From assembly GCA_035528275.1 (NCBI GenBank), contig DATKYV010000218.1, positions 1 to 23,571 on the forward strand: a stretch of DNA of 23,571 bases, given 5' to 3'. The DNA comes from DATKYV01 sp035528275 (GTDB taxonomy: Bacteria > Acidobacteriota > Terriglobia > UBA7540). The notes beneath the pieces are model-generated. The model saw only the letters and a program-made list of their open reading frames with translations. It did not search any database and was not told the origin of the DNA. Made by a program: the position numbers and the translations under genes. Each line of letters begins with the position of its first letter. Positions within the stretch are counted from its first letter, which is position 1. Below are positions 15,293 to 23,438 of this stretch, piece by piece.

Positions 15293-18200
15293 ATGTTGAA
15301 ACGCTTCCGCAAACCGCTTTATGTGCTTGGAGCGCTGCTCTTGCTGGCGGGCGCGGCGCTCGTTGTCTTGGACAGCGACTGGTTCCAGCAAGCGCTCGAA
15401 CGGCGCCTCGTGGCGCGACTCGAAGAAATGACGGGAGGGCCCGTTAAGGTTGCTCACTTTGGCTTCGAACCCTTAATCCTCGAGCTGACGATGCGCGGGC
15501 TCGTGCTCGAGGGAAGGCGGCTTCCCTCCGAACCTCCTCTCTTTACAGCCCGGTTGGTCGCCGCGCGGATCAGTCCCCTGGCGCTCCTCCGTCGGAAGTT
15601 GATTCTGAGGAGTTTCGAATGGGATGGCGCCGAGGTTCACCTCATGACGCGCTCCGATGGGACCACGAACTTGCCCGCGCCCCCGAGCGCGACCCTGCTA
15701 GGGGGATCTGCCGGAGATCTTCTCGATTTCTCCATCGCCCGGGTTACCCTTTCGCGAACGCAGTTCTTTTGGAACGATCAACGTGTGCCGGTGGAGTTGA
15801 ACGCCCGGGAACTCGGCATCCTCTTGCGATTCCACCCCGTGGAGCGGTATTCGGGAAGTATTTCGGTCGCCTCGGCAAGGGTAAAAACCCCTCGATGGAA
15901 CGTTCCCATTTCTTACCTCGCGGCGCGATTCAGAATTTCGGAAACGGGCGCCAACGTGGACTCCCTCGTCTGGCAGGTTGTCGGTCTCAAGGGAAAAGGG
16001 TCTTTCGAGGTCCACAATCCGTCGTCTCCGCAAGGGCGCTTCTCGTTCCAGATGGACGGCGAAATATCGGACTTGGCCAGGGCGTTGGGTTTGGACCAGC
16101 TCCGGGGTGGCCGGATGTCGTGCACCGGCGACGGCTCGTATGGCCCGGAGGTGTTTTCAGCCCGGGGGCACGTTCAGGTTCTTCAACTCGCTATAGAAAC
16201 GGAAGGATTCCAGCCGGGGCTCATGGACCTCAGGTCCGATTACTCGGTAGACGCAGGTCACGTGAAGCTCTCAGACCTTCAGCTCAGAGCACTCGGCGGA
16301 GCGGCACGGGGTAGCGGAGAAATCTCGCTCGAAGGCTCCTCACCCCGGGTTGAGCTGAGTACCCGCGTCAGCGGCTTGGATTTGACAGCCCTCCTGCAAT
16401 CCCTCGCCGGTGCGGACCCCAGTCTGGCCCGAATTCCCTTCGCTTCAAAACTAAACGGAACGGCGGACGTATCCTGGCGAGGGGCGTTGGAGAATCTAAA
16501 GTCCCGGTTCAATTTGCAATTTCAGCCACCTGACGTGAGTTCGCCGGGCCAATACCCTCTGCAAGGGTCCATGCAAGGCAGCATCGAGACGACCCCCATC
16601 CCGACTCTGCGCATTCAAGAAAGCACTTTTCACACTCCCGACTCCCGCCTGACCGCCCAGGGAGTCCTGGGTCGGCGGGAGGCTGCCCTCACCGTGCAAC
16701 TCGAAACATCCAACTTTGAAGAGTGGCGCCCGCTTGCGAGGTTTTTTGCCCGCCCCACGGAACGTATCCCTCTGACCCTCAGATCCCCTCTGACCTTCTC
16801 GGGTACGCTGCAAGGTCCCGTGCGTCGCCCCGAGGTTCGCGGGCGGTTTAGCATCGGCCCGTTCGAATACCGGGAATGGTCATGGGACAGCCTCAGGGCG
16901 GACGTCAGCGTGGGACCGGATTTTCTAGAGGTTTCTTCCGGCCGGCTTTTGGGTGGCGACAGCACCGTGACTCTGACCGGCGCCGTGACCCTGGAAGAAT
17001 GGAGGGTGGCGCACGACGGCCCCGCACGCCTCTCGGTTCGCCTCCAGCGCACTCCCCTCGAAGGTCTGCGAGCCGTCCTGGGGCTTGACTACGATCTTCG
17101 CGGCCTTGCCACAGGCGAGTTGAACCTCGAGGGGACGATTCAAGACCTCGCGGGAACGGGCACGCTGCGCGTGGAACGGGCGGTTTATGCGGGAGAGCCG
17201 ATTGACTCGTTCTCCGCGCGCCTGCGCATCGCCCAGTCCGTCTGGCACGTTGATGACATCACGCTGACTAAAGGCGTCGGCCAGGTTTCGGGTCAGGCTC
17301 GCGTCGGACCCGACCGCCGCTACTTTTCTATCGAACTCCACGGAACTGGATTGGCGCTGAGTGAGTTCAAATCTCTGGAGGCCATCGGCAAACCCGGCGC
17401 ACCCGGCCAGGTGCAGGGCGACGTGGCCTTCGACCTCCACGGCGAAGGAACGCCCGAGGAGGTTCACCTCAGCGCGACTTGGGACATCGCCAAGCTTCAA
17501 GTTACCGGCAGTGAGATTGGCGACCTACATGGAGGACTCGATTGGCAAGGCGGGAGTATGGACCTCAAGGGCGCCACGCAGGGGCCGGGAGGAGACCTCA
17601 CGTTTGCCGGGAGCGTTCAGACCGAGGGCGATTGGGCGGTTGACCTGGCGGGAGATTTTTCAAACCTTCGCACCGGACCGTGGATTCGCCTGGCCATGGG
17701 CGACAAGTTCGAAGCGCGCGTCATCGTTGCCGGATCCTACACCGTTCGCGGTCCCCTCAAGATCCCCAAGGCCCTTGTTGCAAACAGTCAGGTGCGCACC
17801 CTGGAAATCAACTTTCCTGACCTGAGCTGGAAGAATCAAAGCCCCGTCGAGCTGCGGTATGAAAACCGGACGCTGACCGCCAGCCGGTTCCACCTGCAAG
17901 GCCCTTCGACGGACCTGGAGGTTGAGGGCTCGATTCGATTCGGGGAGCAGGCGGCGCTTTCGGTTACCGCCCAGGGCAGCGCCGACGCGACATTGCTCAC
18001 CCTGATCGATCCGGCCCTGCAAGCCTCGGGAGGCTCTCAGATCAGGGCGCGCATCACCGGCACCCCCTCCCAGCCGCGCGTCCACGGTGTCCTCAGCGTT
18101 CGAGATGTCAGTCTGGGCTACAGCAATCTCCCTTTCCGCCTTACCGATCTGACCGGTGAAATCGCCCTGGAGGGAGAGCGTGCCACGTTGCGCTCTCTGA

Positions 18201-19240
18201 AAGGCAGCAGTGGCGGAGGCAGCGTGGTTCTGAGCGGCTTCGCCACGTTCGGCGGGACGCAGCGCTTTGACGCGCGGATGGACCTGGAAAACGTCCGGGT
18301 CCAATATCCTCAGGACTTCACATCGGTCCTGGGGGGCAGCCTGCGCTTAATCGGAACCGCGGGTCGCGGCCAAATCACCGGTGACCTGACTGTACGCCAG
18401 ATCTTTGCCAGCGACCAATTCAACCTTATCGCCCATCTCGGCGAGTCAGGCGGGCCAGGAAGCGGACTGACGCCGGGCATCCCGTCCTCCTTCGCCTCAA
18501 ATATCCGCCTGAACGTTCAAGTCAGCTCGTCACCCGCCGTGCGGCTGGAAACGCGCGACCTTCGCCTGGTGGCCGACGTTGACTTGCGCATTCTGGGAAC
18601 CCTGGCCAATCCCGTGGAGGTGGGGAGCATCCACATCCTAAGTGGTGAGGCCGTGTTTCGTGGCAATCGCTACACAATCAACCGGGGCGACATCAGTATG
18701 ACCAACCCGTTCCGCACGCAGCGCACCCTTGACCTTGAAGTCCAGACGCGCGTGCAGCGCTATGACCTGACGGCTGAAATCTCCGGCCCACTCGACCGCC
18801 TCAAGGTGGCCTACCGCTCCGACCCGCCATTGCCCACCGCCGACGTTCTCTCTCTCCTTGCCCTCGGCTTCGCCGGCCAGCAGCAGGAGATGTCCACGAG
18901 CGCCGGACAACCGCTGCCCACGGTGGGCGCCAGCGCGCTGCTCTCGGAGGCTCTCTCCAGTCAGATCTCCGGACGCATTCAAGAACTGTTTGGCGTCAGC
19001 CGCATCAAGATCGAGCCCAACGTCGGCGGGCTCGGCGCATCTACGGGCGGCGCCCGCATTACCGTCGAACAGCGGGTCACACGGGACTTGACCATTACGT
19101 ATGTGACGACCACCGATTCGTCGCAGCGACGGATCATTCAGGTGGAATGGATGCTGAGCGACAAGGTTTCTCTGATGGGCGTTCGCGATCAGAATGGCAT
19201 CATCGGCGGGGAGTTGAGGTTCCGGCAACGATTCAAGTAG
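15293..19240 (+). CDS. TamB/AsmA-like translocation-assembly or lipid-transport protein (DUF490)
   Basis: The start is taken at the ATG 15293; a TTG at 15260 is in frame but adds 11 residues before the basic, hydrophobic anchor. The 1315-aa protein has one N-terminal membrane anchor (KRFRKPLYVLGALLLLAGAALVV). An AsmA-like opening follows (VARLEEMTGGPVKVAHFGFEP), then a very long repetitive beta region with alternating hydrophobic strands. It ends in a TamB C-terminal domain over roughly the last 330 residues, including GEAVFRGNRYTINRGDISM, LGFAGQQQEM, SGRIQELFGVSRIKIEP and SLMGVRDQNGIIGGELRFRQRFK. TamB spans the periplasm, anchored in the inner membrane, contacts an Omp85 protein, and helps in autotransporter assembly or phospholipid transport. 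Its place behind the Omp85 and SurA-like genes supports a joint complex. Confidence 0.92.
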   Translation: MLKRFRKPLYVLGALLLLAGAALVVLDSDWFQQALERRLVARLEEMTGGPVKVAHFGFEPLILELTMRGLVLEGRRLPSEPPLFTARLVAARISPLALLRRKLILRSFEWDGAEVHLMTRSDGTTNLPAPPSATLLGGSAGDLLDFSIARVTLSRTQFFWNDQRVPVELNARELGILLRFHPVERYSGSISVASARVKTPRWNVPISYLAARFRISETGANVDSLVWQVVGLKGKGSFEVHNPSSPQGRFSFQMDGEISDLARALGLDQLRGGRMSCTGDGSYGPEVFSARGHVQVLQLAIETEGFQPGLMDLRSDYSVDAGHVKLSDLQLRALGGAARGSGEISLEGSSPRVELSTRVSGLDLTALLQSLAGADPSLARIPFASKLNGTADVSWRGALENLKSRFNLQFQPPDVSSPGQYPLQGSMQGSIETTPIPTLRIQESTFHTPDSRLTAQGVLGRREAALTVQLETSNFEEWRPLARFFARPTERIPLTLRSPLTFSGTLQGPVRRPEVRGRFSIGPFEYREWSWDSLRADVSVGPDFLEVSSGRLLGGDSTVTLTGAVTLEEWRVAHDGPARLSVRLQRTPLEGLRAVLGLDYDLRGLATGELNLEGTIQDLAGTGTLRVERAVYAGEPIDSFSARLRIAQSVWHVDDITLTKGVGQVSGQARVGPDRRYFSIELHGTGLALSEFKSLEAIGKPGAPGQVQGDVAFDLHGEGTPEEVHLSATWDIAKLQVTGSEIGDLHGGLDWQGGSMDLKGATQGPGGDLTFAGSVQTEGDWAVDLAGDFSNLRTGPWIRLAMGDKFEARVIVAGSYTVRGPLKIPKALVANSQVRTLEINFPDLSWKNQSPVELRYENRTLTASRFHLQGPSTDLEVEGSIRFGEQAALSVTAQGSADATLLTLIDPALQASGGSQIRARITGTPSQPRVHGVLSVRDVSLGYSNLPFRLTDLTGEIALEGERATLRSLKGSSGGGSVVLSGFATFGGTQRFDARMDLENVRVQYPQDFTSVLGGSLRLIGTAGRGQITGDLTVRQIFASDQFNLIAHLGESGGPGSGLTPGIPSSFASNIRLNVQVSSSPAVRLETRDLRLVADVDLRILGTLANPVEVGSIHILSGEAVFRGNRYTINRGDISMTNPFRTQRTLDLEVQTRVQRYDLTAEISGPLDRLKVAYRSDPPLPTADVLSLLALGFAGQQQEMSTSAGQPLPTVGASALLSEALSSQISGRIQELFGVSRIKIEPNVGGLGASTGGARITVEQRVTRDLTITYVTTTDSSQRRIIQVEWMLSDKVSLMGVRDQNGIIGGELRFRQRFK

Positions 19241-19351
19241 TCGGCCGCGCGGCATGGTAATTGGCCGCAACAAACGACAAGCGGAACTAGACGGGACCGG
19301 AACGGCTCACACTGATGAAGGTCCCGCCCCGTGGCCGGTATTCGAGCAGAA

Positions 19352-19360
19352 TGCTATACT
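19352..19360 (+). promoter_or_regulatory. Extended -10 promoter for tRNA-Ser
   Basis: TGCTATACT is an extended -10 element (TGn plus TATACT, 5 of 6). It lies about 74 nt before the mature 5' end of the tRNA. Only a poor -35 (TGGCCG, 19332-19337) is present. The rest of the 193-nt gap after TamB shows nothing else. Confidence 0.4.
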
Positions 19361-19433
19361 GAGAGTTTGCCACACGTGCTCCGGCGCAAACCGAGTGCCG
19401 GCGCGCGGCGGACCGAAGCGATTCATGGGACGC

Positions 19434-19523
19434 GGAGAGGTGTCCGAGTGGCTGAAGGAGCACGCTTGGAAAGCGTGTTCACGAGAAATCGTGACGTGGG
19501 TTCGAATCCCACCCTCTCCGCCA
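19434..19523 (+). tRNA. tRNA-Ser (anticodon GGA)
   Basis: The acceptor stem GGAGAGG (19434-19440) pairs with CCTCTCC (19513-19519). It is followed by discriminator G and an encoded CCA (19521-19523). The anticodon stem CACGC/GCGTG encloses TTGGAAA, with anticodon GGA at 19468-19470, reading UCC and UCU. A long variable arm (TCACGA, loop GAAA, TCGTGA) is typical of class II serine tRNAs. The T arm is GTGGG-TTCGAAT-CCCAC. All stems pair, so it should be functional. Confidence 0.97.
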
Positions 19524-19667
19524 GTTTTGCCATCCCGAGTCGCAGCCTGCGAAACCCCAAGGAGATTGGCGCGCTTCCCTCAACCAGCCCTTGCGCGCTC
19601 TTTCAGACCCCGTCGCGCACCCTTGCGATGCGCCGATGAACTCCTCCGGAATCCTCAACGCCTCGCG

Positions 19668-19696
19668 TTGCCAGCGCCGTGCAAGTCCACTATGAT
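19668..19696 (+). promoter_or_regulatory. Near-consensus sigma70-type promoter in front of an ABC-ATPase gene remnant
   Basis: TTGCCA (19668-19673, 5 of 6) and TATGAT (19691-19696, 5 of 6) are separated by exactly 17 nt. A start near 19703 would transcribe the short ABC-like remnant beginning at ATG 19738. Confidence 0.5.
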
Positions 19697-19737
19697 ACTC
19701 GTCATCGGCGGTGGGGACCGACGACAACAACTCTCTG

Positions 19738-19795
19738 ATGGTGCAGTGCGAAAACCTGCACAAGCGCTACGACAACCTCGAGGCGCTGCGAGGCG
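19738..19795 (+). pseudogene. 5' remnant of an ABC-transporter ATP-binding protein gene
   Basis: From the ATG at 19738 the frame reads M-V-Q-C-E-N-L-H-K-R-Y-D-N-L-E-A-L-R-G. This is a close match to the usual first strand of ABC ATPases (ENLxKRYGxxxALRGV). The Walker A region that should follow within about 20 residues is missing. After about 19795 the sequence has no similarity I can see to an ABC protein in any frame. It is therefore a truncated gene start, still carrying its promoter. The fragment is short, so chance resemblance is possible, but start codon, spacing and promoter all agree. Confidence 0.5.
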
Positions 19796-20011
19796 GGCGT
19801 TTTGCAGATACAATGCGCCCTGTTTATCGCAGACATCGCAAACAGCGCTATGTCTGCGCCACCCGCGTTTACTTCAAGACCATCGAACACGAGCTCAACA
19901 GCGGCGACGCCCCCGCGAGCACACACCGCCCGCCATTCAATAGGGCGCATGTGCCGCCTTCCCATTTGGCGGGGTGTGACGGCCCGATCAGGCACCCGAA
20001 CCCTGTTTTGC
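19796..20011. other. Non-coding or decayed stretch between the ABC remnant and the lipoprotein gene
   Basis: I see no credible gene here; frames on both strands give unfamiliar, arginine- or proline-rich peptides. A 9-bp inverted repeat, CGCAGACAT (19828-19836) and ATGTCTGCG (19850-19858), with a 13-nt loop is the only clear structure. The stretch also holds the region downstream of the minus-strand lipoprotein gene, with no evident terminator. The segment 19524-19667, after the tRNA, likewise shows nothing I can support. Confidence 0.5.
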
Positions 20012-21757
20012 CTACTGCGCCTTTTCAACCACCTGATGTGCTGGCCTCGGCGCTTGCCAGAGGATATTGAAGTCTCCGGCATTGTACGGATAGAAGCGAG
20101 CGGAGATGAGGCCGCTCGGAAGGAGCACGATGTCAACCCGGCGATTGTGCGCCAGCCAGTCCTCTTTGGCGCGTCGGCCCACCATCTTCATGGTTGGCTT
20201 GTTGGGGTTCCGCTCCTCCAGTCGCCTGACAGCGTCGCGCTCGAGGTTATTGCCCAGGCCCAAAGCCTGGGTCGCGATGGCAGCCGATGGAATACCCTGA
20301 CTGAGCAGGAGCTGCCTGACGATCTCCACACGGCGCTCGGAGAGTGCGAAGTTGTAATTCTCCGAGCCACGCCTGTCAGCATTTCCCTCCAGGCGGAGAC
20401 GTGCGTTGGGATTAACTTCAAGATACTTCTTGAGACCCTCCGCAAACTGCGACAGACTCTGGCGCTGGCTGCGCAGCAGTCCAACGTCGGCCGCATCCTC
20501 CAGAGGGTAGGCGGTGGGGAAATAGATGCTGGCCAAAAGAGTTTCAAAACTGGTCTCTGTCACGGCAGGCTTCACGGAGCCGGCGATGCGCAGCGTGGCC
20601 GTGCGCGTTTCTGAGCCACCGCAGGCATTCGAAGCGTTTAGCGTATAGGTAACGGTGTCGCTGACGGTGCCGGCTGCGGTTTGCTGCGGCGCTGGCTGCA
20701 CGGTGCGGCTGCCGCTGGGACTGACGGACCCGAAGGGAGAAAGAGAAACGGAGTCGGCGTTGGACGTGGACCATTTAATAGTCGCGCTGCCTTGCTCGAC
20801 CACATTCGTGCCCACGCGCTGGTAATTGATCACAGCAGGCGATACTTCCAGAGACGCCTGGACAGCGTTGTCAACGTTAACGGTGGCGCTTGAGGTTGCC
20901 GCCCCTCCCGGACCCGAGGCCGTGAACTTGTAGGTGGTCGTCTCCTTGGGCTGGATTTCGCGCTCACCCGAAGCCGGAACCTCCCCCAGTCCGCTGATCT
21001 CTCCGGCCACAGCATCGCTGGATGACCAACTCAACCGGGTGGAGCCGCCACAGCCGACTTGCGCAGAACTAGCAGATATCTGCGCCTTGGGCGTTGCAAC
21101 GGCTACCGTGGCGCTGGCGATGCCCGCCTGGAAGCGGGGAATGTTATTCAGCGTTTCGCCTTCCGGCCAGCTCGTGGTGGTCTGGGCCCCGCCCTCTTTG
21201 ACGTTGACGATCACGCGCTGGTTCGCGGCGACTGTAACCGGGCCAGACCAGATCGTCGTGCCACGCTCCAGCACAGTGAGTTGATGGGTGCCGGGCGGGA
21301 CGAGGAGTCCCTGCTTCCAGTGCCAATAGTTGTTGAACTCGTCGGCATGGCCGACGAGGTACTCCGGTGTCTTGCCGTTCAGAAGAACAGCCGCGTGGCG
21401 ATCACCTTCAATCTGGATGCGGCCCCAAGGTCCTGAGACCGTACCGCCCACTGGAGTCAGCGGCACCCGGAGGTAAGTGGTTTCCCCCCCGGTGATGTTG
21501 ACCTTGTGCTCCTGCGGCTCGTAGCCGTAATTGTAGACGCCCACTGTGTGCTCGCCCGGGCTGATACCAGTCAGCAAGATGTTGTGGTCGCGGCTCCGGC
21601 TGGCGTCGCCGATGGGGACCCCGTCTAGATGGACGTAAGCCTGGGTGGGCACGGCGCGAACCTCCAACCGACCACCCCTTGTGCAAGCGGACATCATGAG
21701 TGCCAGTAACATAAAGGCACCAAGAGTAATGAGCATGGACAATAGCCTGTTTCGCAT
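20012..21757 (-). CDS. PEGA / Ig-like / OmpA-domain outer-membrane lipoprotein
   Basis: The start ATG (complement of 21755-21757) has a strong ribosome site, AAGGAGGT, 7 nt upstream. The 581-aa protein opens with a lipoprotein signal (LLSMLITLGAFMLLALMMSAC, lipidated C25, followed by Thr, so probably outer membrane). Residues 29-100 form a PEGA-type beta domain (GRLEVRAVPTQAYVHLDGVPIG), and about 110-187 a second PEGA-like unit. Two Ig-like repeats follow at about 226-296 and 302-392, both with a Cys near CGGS. The C-terminal OmpA/MotB domain (about 402-546) holds the peptidoglycan-binding residues D461 (GNADRRGS) and R476 (LSERRVEIV) and ends in NRRVDIVLL. It should tie the outer membrane to peptidoglycan while presenting beta domains. 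It stands alone on the minus strand with its own promoter. Confidence 0.88.
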   Translation of the reverse strand: MRNRLLSMLITLGAFMLLALMMSACTRGGRLEVRAVPTQAYVHLDGVPIGDASRSRDHNILLTGISPGEHTVGVYNYGYEPQEHKVNITGGETTYLRVPLTPVGGTVSGPWGRIQIEGDRHAAVLLNGKTPEYLVGHADEFNNYWHWKQGLLVPPGTHQLTVLERGTTIWSGPVTVAANQRVIVNVKEGGAQTTTSWPEGETLNNIPRFQAGIASATVAVATPKAQISASSAQVGCGGSTRLSWSSSDAVAGEISGLGEVPASGEREIQPKETTTYKFTASGPGGAATSSATVNVDNAVQASLEVSPAVINYQRVGTNVVEQGSATIKWSTSNADSVSLSPFGSVSPSGSRTVQPAPQQTAAGTVSDTVTYTLNASNACGGSETRTATLRIAGSVKPAVTETSFETLLASIYFPTAYPLEDAADVGLLRSQRQSLSQFAEGLKKYLEVNPNARLRLEGNADRRGSENYNFALSERRVEIVRQLLLSQGIPSAAIATQALGLGNNLERDAVRRLEERNPNKPTMKMVGRRAKEDWLAHNRRVDIVLLPSGLISARFYPYNAGDFNILWQAPRPAHQVVEKAQ

Positions 21758-21763
21758 TCGCCT

Positions 21764-21773
21764 GACCTCCTTC
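21764..21773 (-). promoter_or_regulatory. Strong ribosome binding site of the lipoprotein gene
   Basis: On the minus strand this reads GAAGGAGGTC, an almost full anti-16S match, 7 nt before the ATG. It fixes the start at 21757. Confidence 0.8.
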
Positions 21774-21784
21774 TTGCATCCCTA

Positions 21785-21860
21785 CAACTGAGGAACCAAT
21801 CGGCAAGCACCCCCTGCCTTTGGGAGAGACTGCGGGGCGCGCCTTGCCCGGCCTCAGTTG
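21785..21860 (-). other. Nested inverted repeats in the leader of the lipoprotein mRNA
   Basis: CAACTGAGG (21785-21793) is exactly complementary to CCTCAGTTG (21852-21860). Inside them GGCAAG (21802-21807) is complementary to CTTGCC (21843-21848). The result is a two-tier stem of about 76 nt placed 11 nt upstream of the ribosome site. Confidence 0.55.
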
Positions 21861-21939
21861 AAATTGCCCCACTGATACTCACCGATGGCACCATTAGCAA
21901 CCTTCCCGACATCGGTGTCTTCTCGAGTCTGCCACGCTG

Positions 21940-21968
21940 ATTGTAGCACGGGCATCTTGCCTATTCAA
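21940..21968 (-). promoter_or_regulatory. Sigma70-type promoter of the lipoprotein gene
   Basis: On the minus strand, TTGAAT (21968-21963) and TACAAT (21945-21940, 5 of 6, preceded by TGC as an extended -10) are separated by 17 nt. The predicted start is near 21933, about 175 nt before the ATG. The spacer contains the small palindrome GGCA-AGA-TGCC. Confidence 0.55.
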
Positions 21969-21986
21969 GACTATGTACTCGTCCAG

Positions 21987-22037
21987 TGTTGTACCTCGAT
22001 GATAATGTCCCCATTTGTGCTCGATAGAAATGTCCCC
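21987..22037 (+). repeat. Left terminal repeat of the IS with two TGTCCCC motifs
   Basis: The outer motif AATGTCCCC and the inner motif GAAATGTCCCC are 25 nt apart. The spaced double motif mirrors the right end and probably forms the transposase binding sites. Confidence 0.6.
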
Positions 22038-22053
22038 TACTGGGACCTCCGAA

Positions 22054-22060
22054 AGGAGGT
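22054..22060 (+). promoter_or_regulatory. Ribosome binding site that sets the transposase start
   Basis: AGGAGGT lies 4 nt before the in-frame TTG at 22065 but 19 nt before the ATG at 22080, so it favours the TTG start. Confidence 0.55.
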
Positions 22061-22064
22061 CAGA

Positions 22065-23438
22065 TTGGGGCGAACCGAGATGAGCAAGAGGGAGTTGGGA
22101 AGGGTGGAGGTACTGGCGCGGGTGAGGAGTAGGGACCTGCGGGTCGTAGACGCGGCGGCGCTGCTGCGGCTGAGCTACCGGCAGGCGAAGCGTTTGTGGA
22201 AGCGGTATGGGGAGGAAGGTGCCGGGGGTCTGAAGCACCGCAGCGCGGGGCGGCGGTCGAACCGAGCGTACGCGGAGCGGTTCCGGCGCAAGGTGTTGGG
22301 GCTGGTGGGGGAGAAGTACGGCGGGCCGGTGGGGGAGCGCTTCGGACCCACGCTGGCGGCGGAGCATCTGGCCTCAGAGGACGGGCTCAAGCTCGACGCG
22401 GAGACGCTGCGGCGGTGGATGCTGGCCGCAGGGCTATGGAGCCGAGAACGGAGGCGGCGGCGACACCGGCGAAGGCGAGAGCGCAAGGAGCACTTTGGGG
22501 AGATGGTGCAGATGGACGGCAGCTTTCACCGTTGGCTGGAGGAGCGCGGCCCGGAAGGGTGCTTGATGGACCTGGTCGACGATGCCACCAACACGACGCT
22601 GGCGCGGTTGGGAAAGGAAGAGACGATCTGGGCGGCGGCCGACGCCTTGCGGGCCTGGATCGAGCGCTACGGGGTGCCGCTGGCACTCTACGTGGACTGG
22701 AAGAACCTGTACAAGCGGGGCGCCACGCCGCGGGAGCAACTGCGGGGCGAGGCGCCGATCACGCAGTTTGGGCGCATGTGCGCGAAGCTGGGGATCGAGG
22801 TGATGGCGGCCAGCTCGCCGCAGGCCAAGGGGCGGGTGGAGCGCACGCACGGGACGCATCAGGACCGGCTGGTGAAGAAGCTGCGACGCAAGAAGATCGA
22901 TAGCCAGGAACGGGCCAATGGGTATCTGGAGGCGGAGTATCTGCCGGAACACAACCGGCGCTTTGCGCGCCCGGCAGCCCAAGCGGAGGACTATCATCGG
23001 CGAGCGCCGCGCGCGGCCGAGTTGGACAAGATCTTCCGCCTGGAGAGCGAGCGCACCGTGAGCGACGATTGGGTGGTGCGTTACGACAACCGGTTCTTCC
23101 AGCTCCAGCCGCAGAGTCGCCACTACGCGCCGGCCAAAGGCAAGGTGCTGGTGTGCGAAGGGCGGGACAGGAGCATCGCCATCGAGTATCGAGGTGATGC
23201 CATGGCTTGGCAAGAGATCCAGCCGCTGGCCAGGCCGCGTGCTCCGCAGGCCACACCCCCTGGCGACAGCGCCGTCACCCCGGCGCGTCCGGCGGCGCGG
23301 ATCGCAAAGCGGAAGTGGGTGCCGCCGGCCAACCACCCGTGGCGACTGGCGGCCCGCCGAGGGGTGGAAAGGGGAGTGTCCGGCGGGTCCACGGTCGCGA
23401 CGCTGCCGTCGTTGGCCTTGCCCTCCGCTTCGCCCTAA
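22065..23438 (+). CDS. ISNCY-family DDE transposase
   Basis: The start is placed at TTG 22065 because of AGGAGGT just upstream; ATG 22080 (MSKRELGRVEVL) is the alternative. The frame is open further up, but that part crosses the IS tip. The product is 457 aa. The N-terminal helix-turn-helix is LRVVDAAALLRLSYRQAKRLWKRY, followed by GAGGLKHRSAGRRSNRAY, which is typical of ISNCY (IS1202/ISDol1-like) enzymes. The integrase-type core has the catalytic triad D in VQMDGSFHRW (22513-22515), D in LYVDWKNLY and E in SPQAKGRVERTHGT. All three are present and the frame is unbroken, so the element may be active. The C-terminus reads PPANHPWR, then an extra Arg/Gly/Ser-rich tail coded partly by an inverted repeat. 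IS481 members are similar but usually shorter. Confidence 0.9.
   Translation: MGRTEMSKRELGRVEVLARVRSRDLRVVDAAALLRLSYRQAKRLWKRYGEEGAGGLKHRSAGRRSNRAYAERFRRKVLGLVGEKYGGPVGERFGPTLAAEHLASEDGLKLDAETLRRWMLAAGLWSRERRRRRHRRRRERKEHFGEMVQMDGSFHRWLEERGPEGCLMDLVDDATNTTLARLGKEETIWAAADALRAWIERYGVPLALYVDWKNLYKRGATPREQLRGEAPITQFGRMCAKLGIEVMAASSPQAKGRVERTHGTHQDRLVKKLRRKKIDSQERANGYLEAEYLPEHNRRFARPAAQAEDYHRRAPRAAELDKIFRLESERTVSDDWVVRYDNRFFQLQPQSRHYAPAKGKVLVCEGRDRSIAIEYRGDAMAWQEIQPLARPRAPQATPPGDSAVTPARPAARIAKRKWVPPANHPWRLAARRGVERGVSGGSTVATLPSLALPSASP

Noticed and set aside
19331..19639. Open frames crossing the tRNA-Ser gene
   Set aside because: The tRNA folds fully and the translated peptides match nothing I know; such frames over tRNA genes are common false calls.
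19828..19858. 9-bp inverted repeat considered as a terminator of the lipoprotein gene
   Set aside because: It lies more than 150 nt past the stop codon, is not GC-rich enough at the base, and has no T-run on the minus-strand side.
21694..21912. A 72-codon minus-strand frame in the lipoprotein leader, considered as an upstream regulatory ORF
   Set aside because: It overlaps the strong ribosome site and start of the lipoprotein gene, has no ribosome site of its own, and has no leader-peptide codon run.
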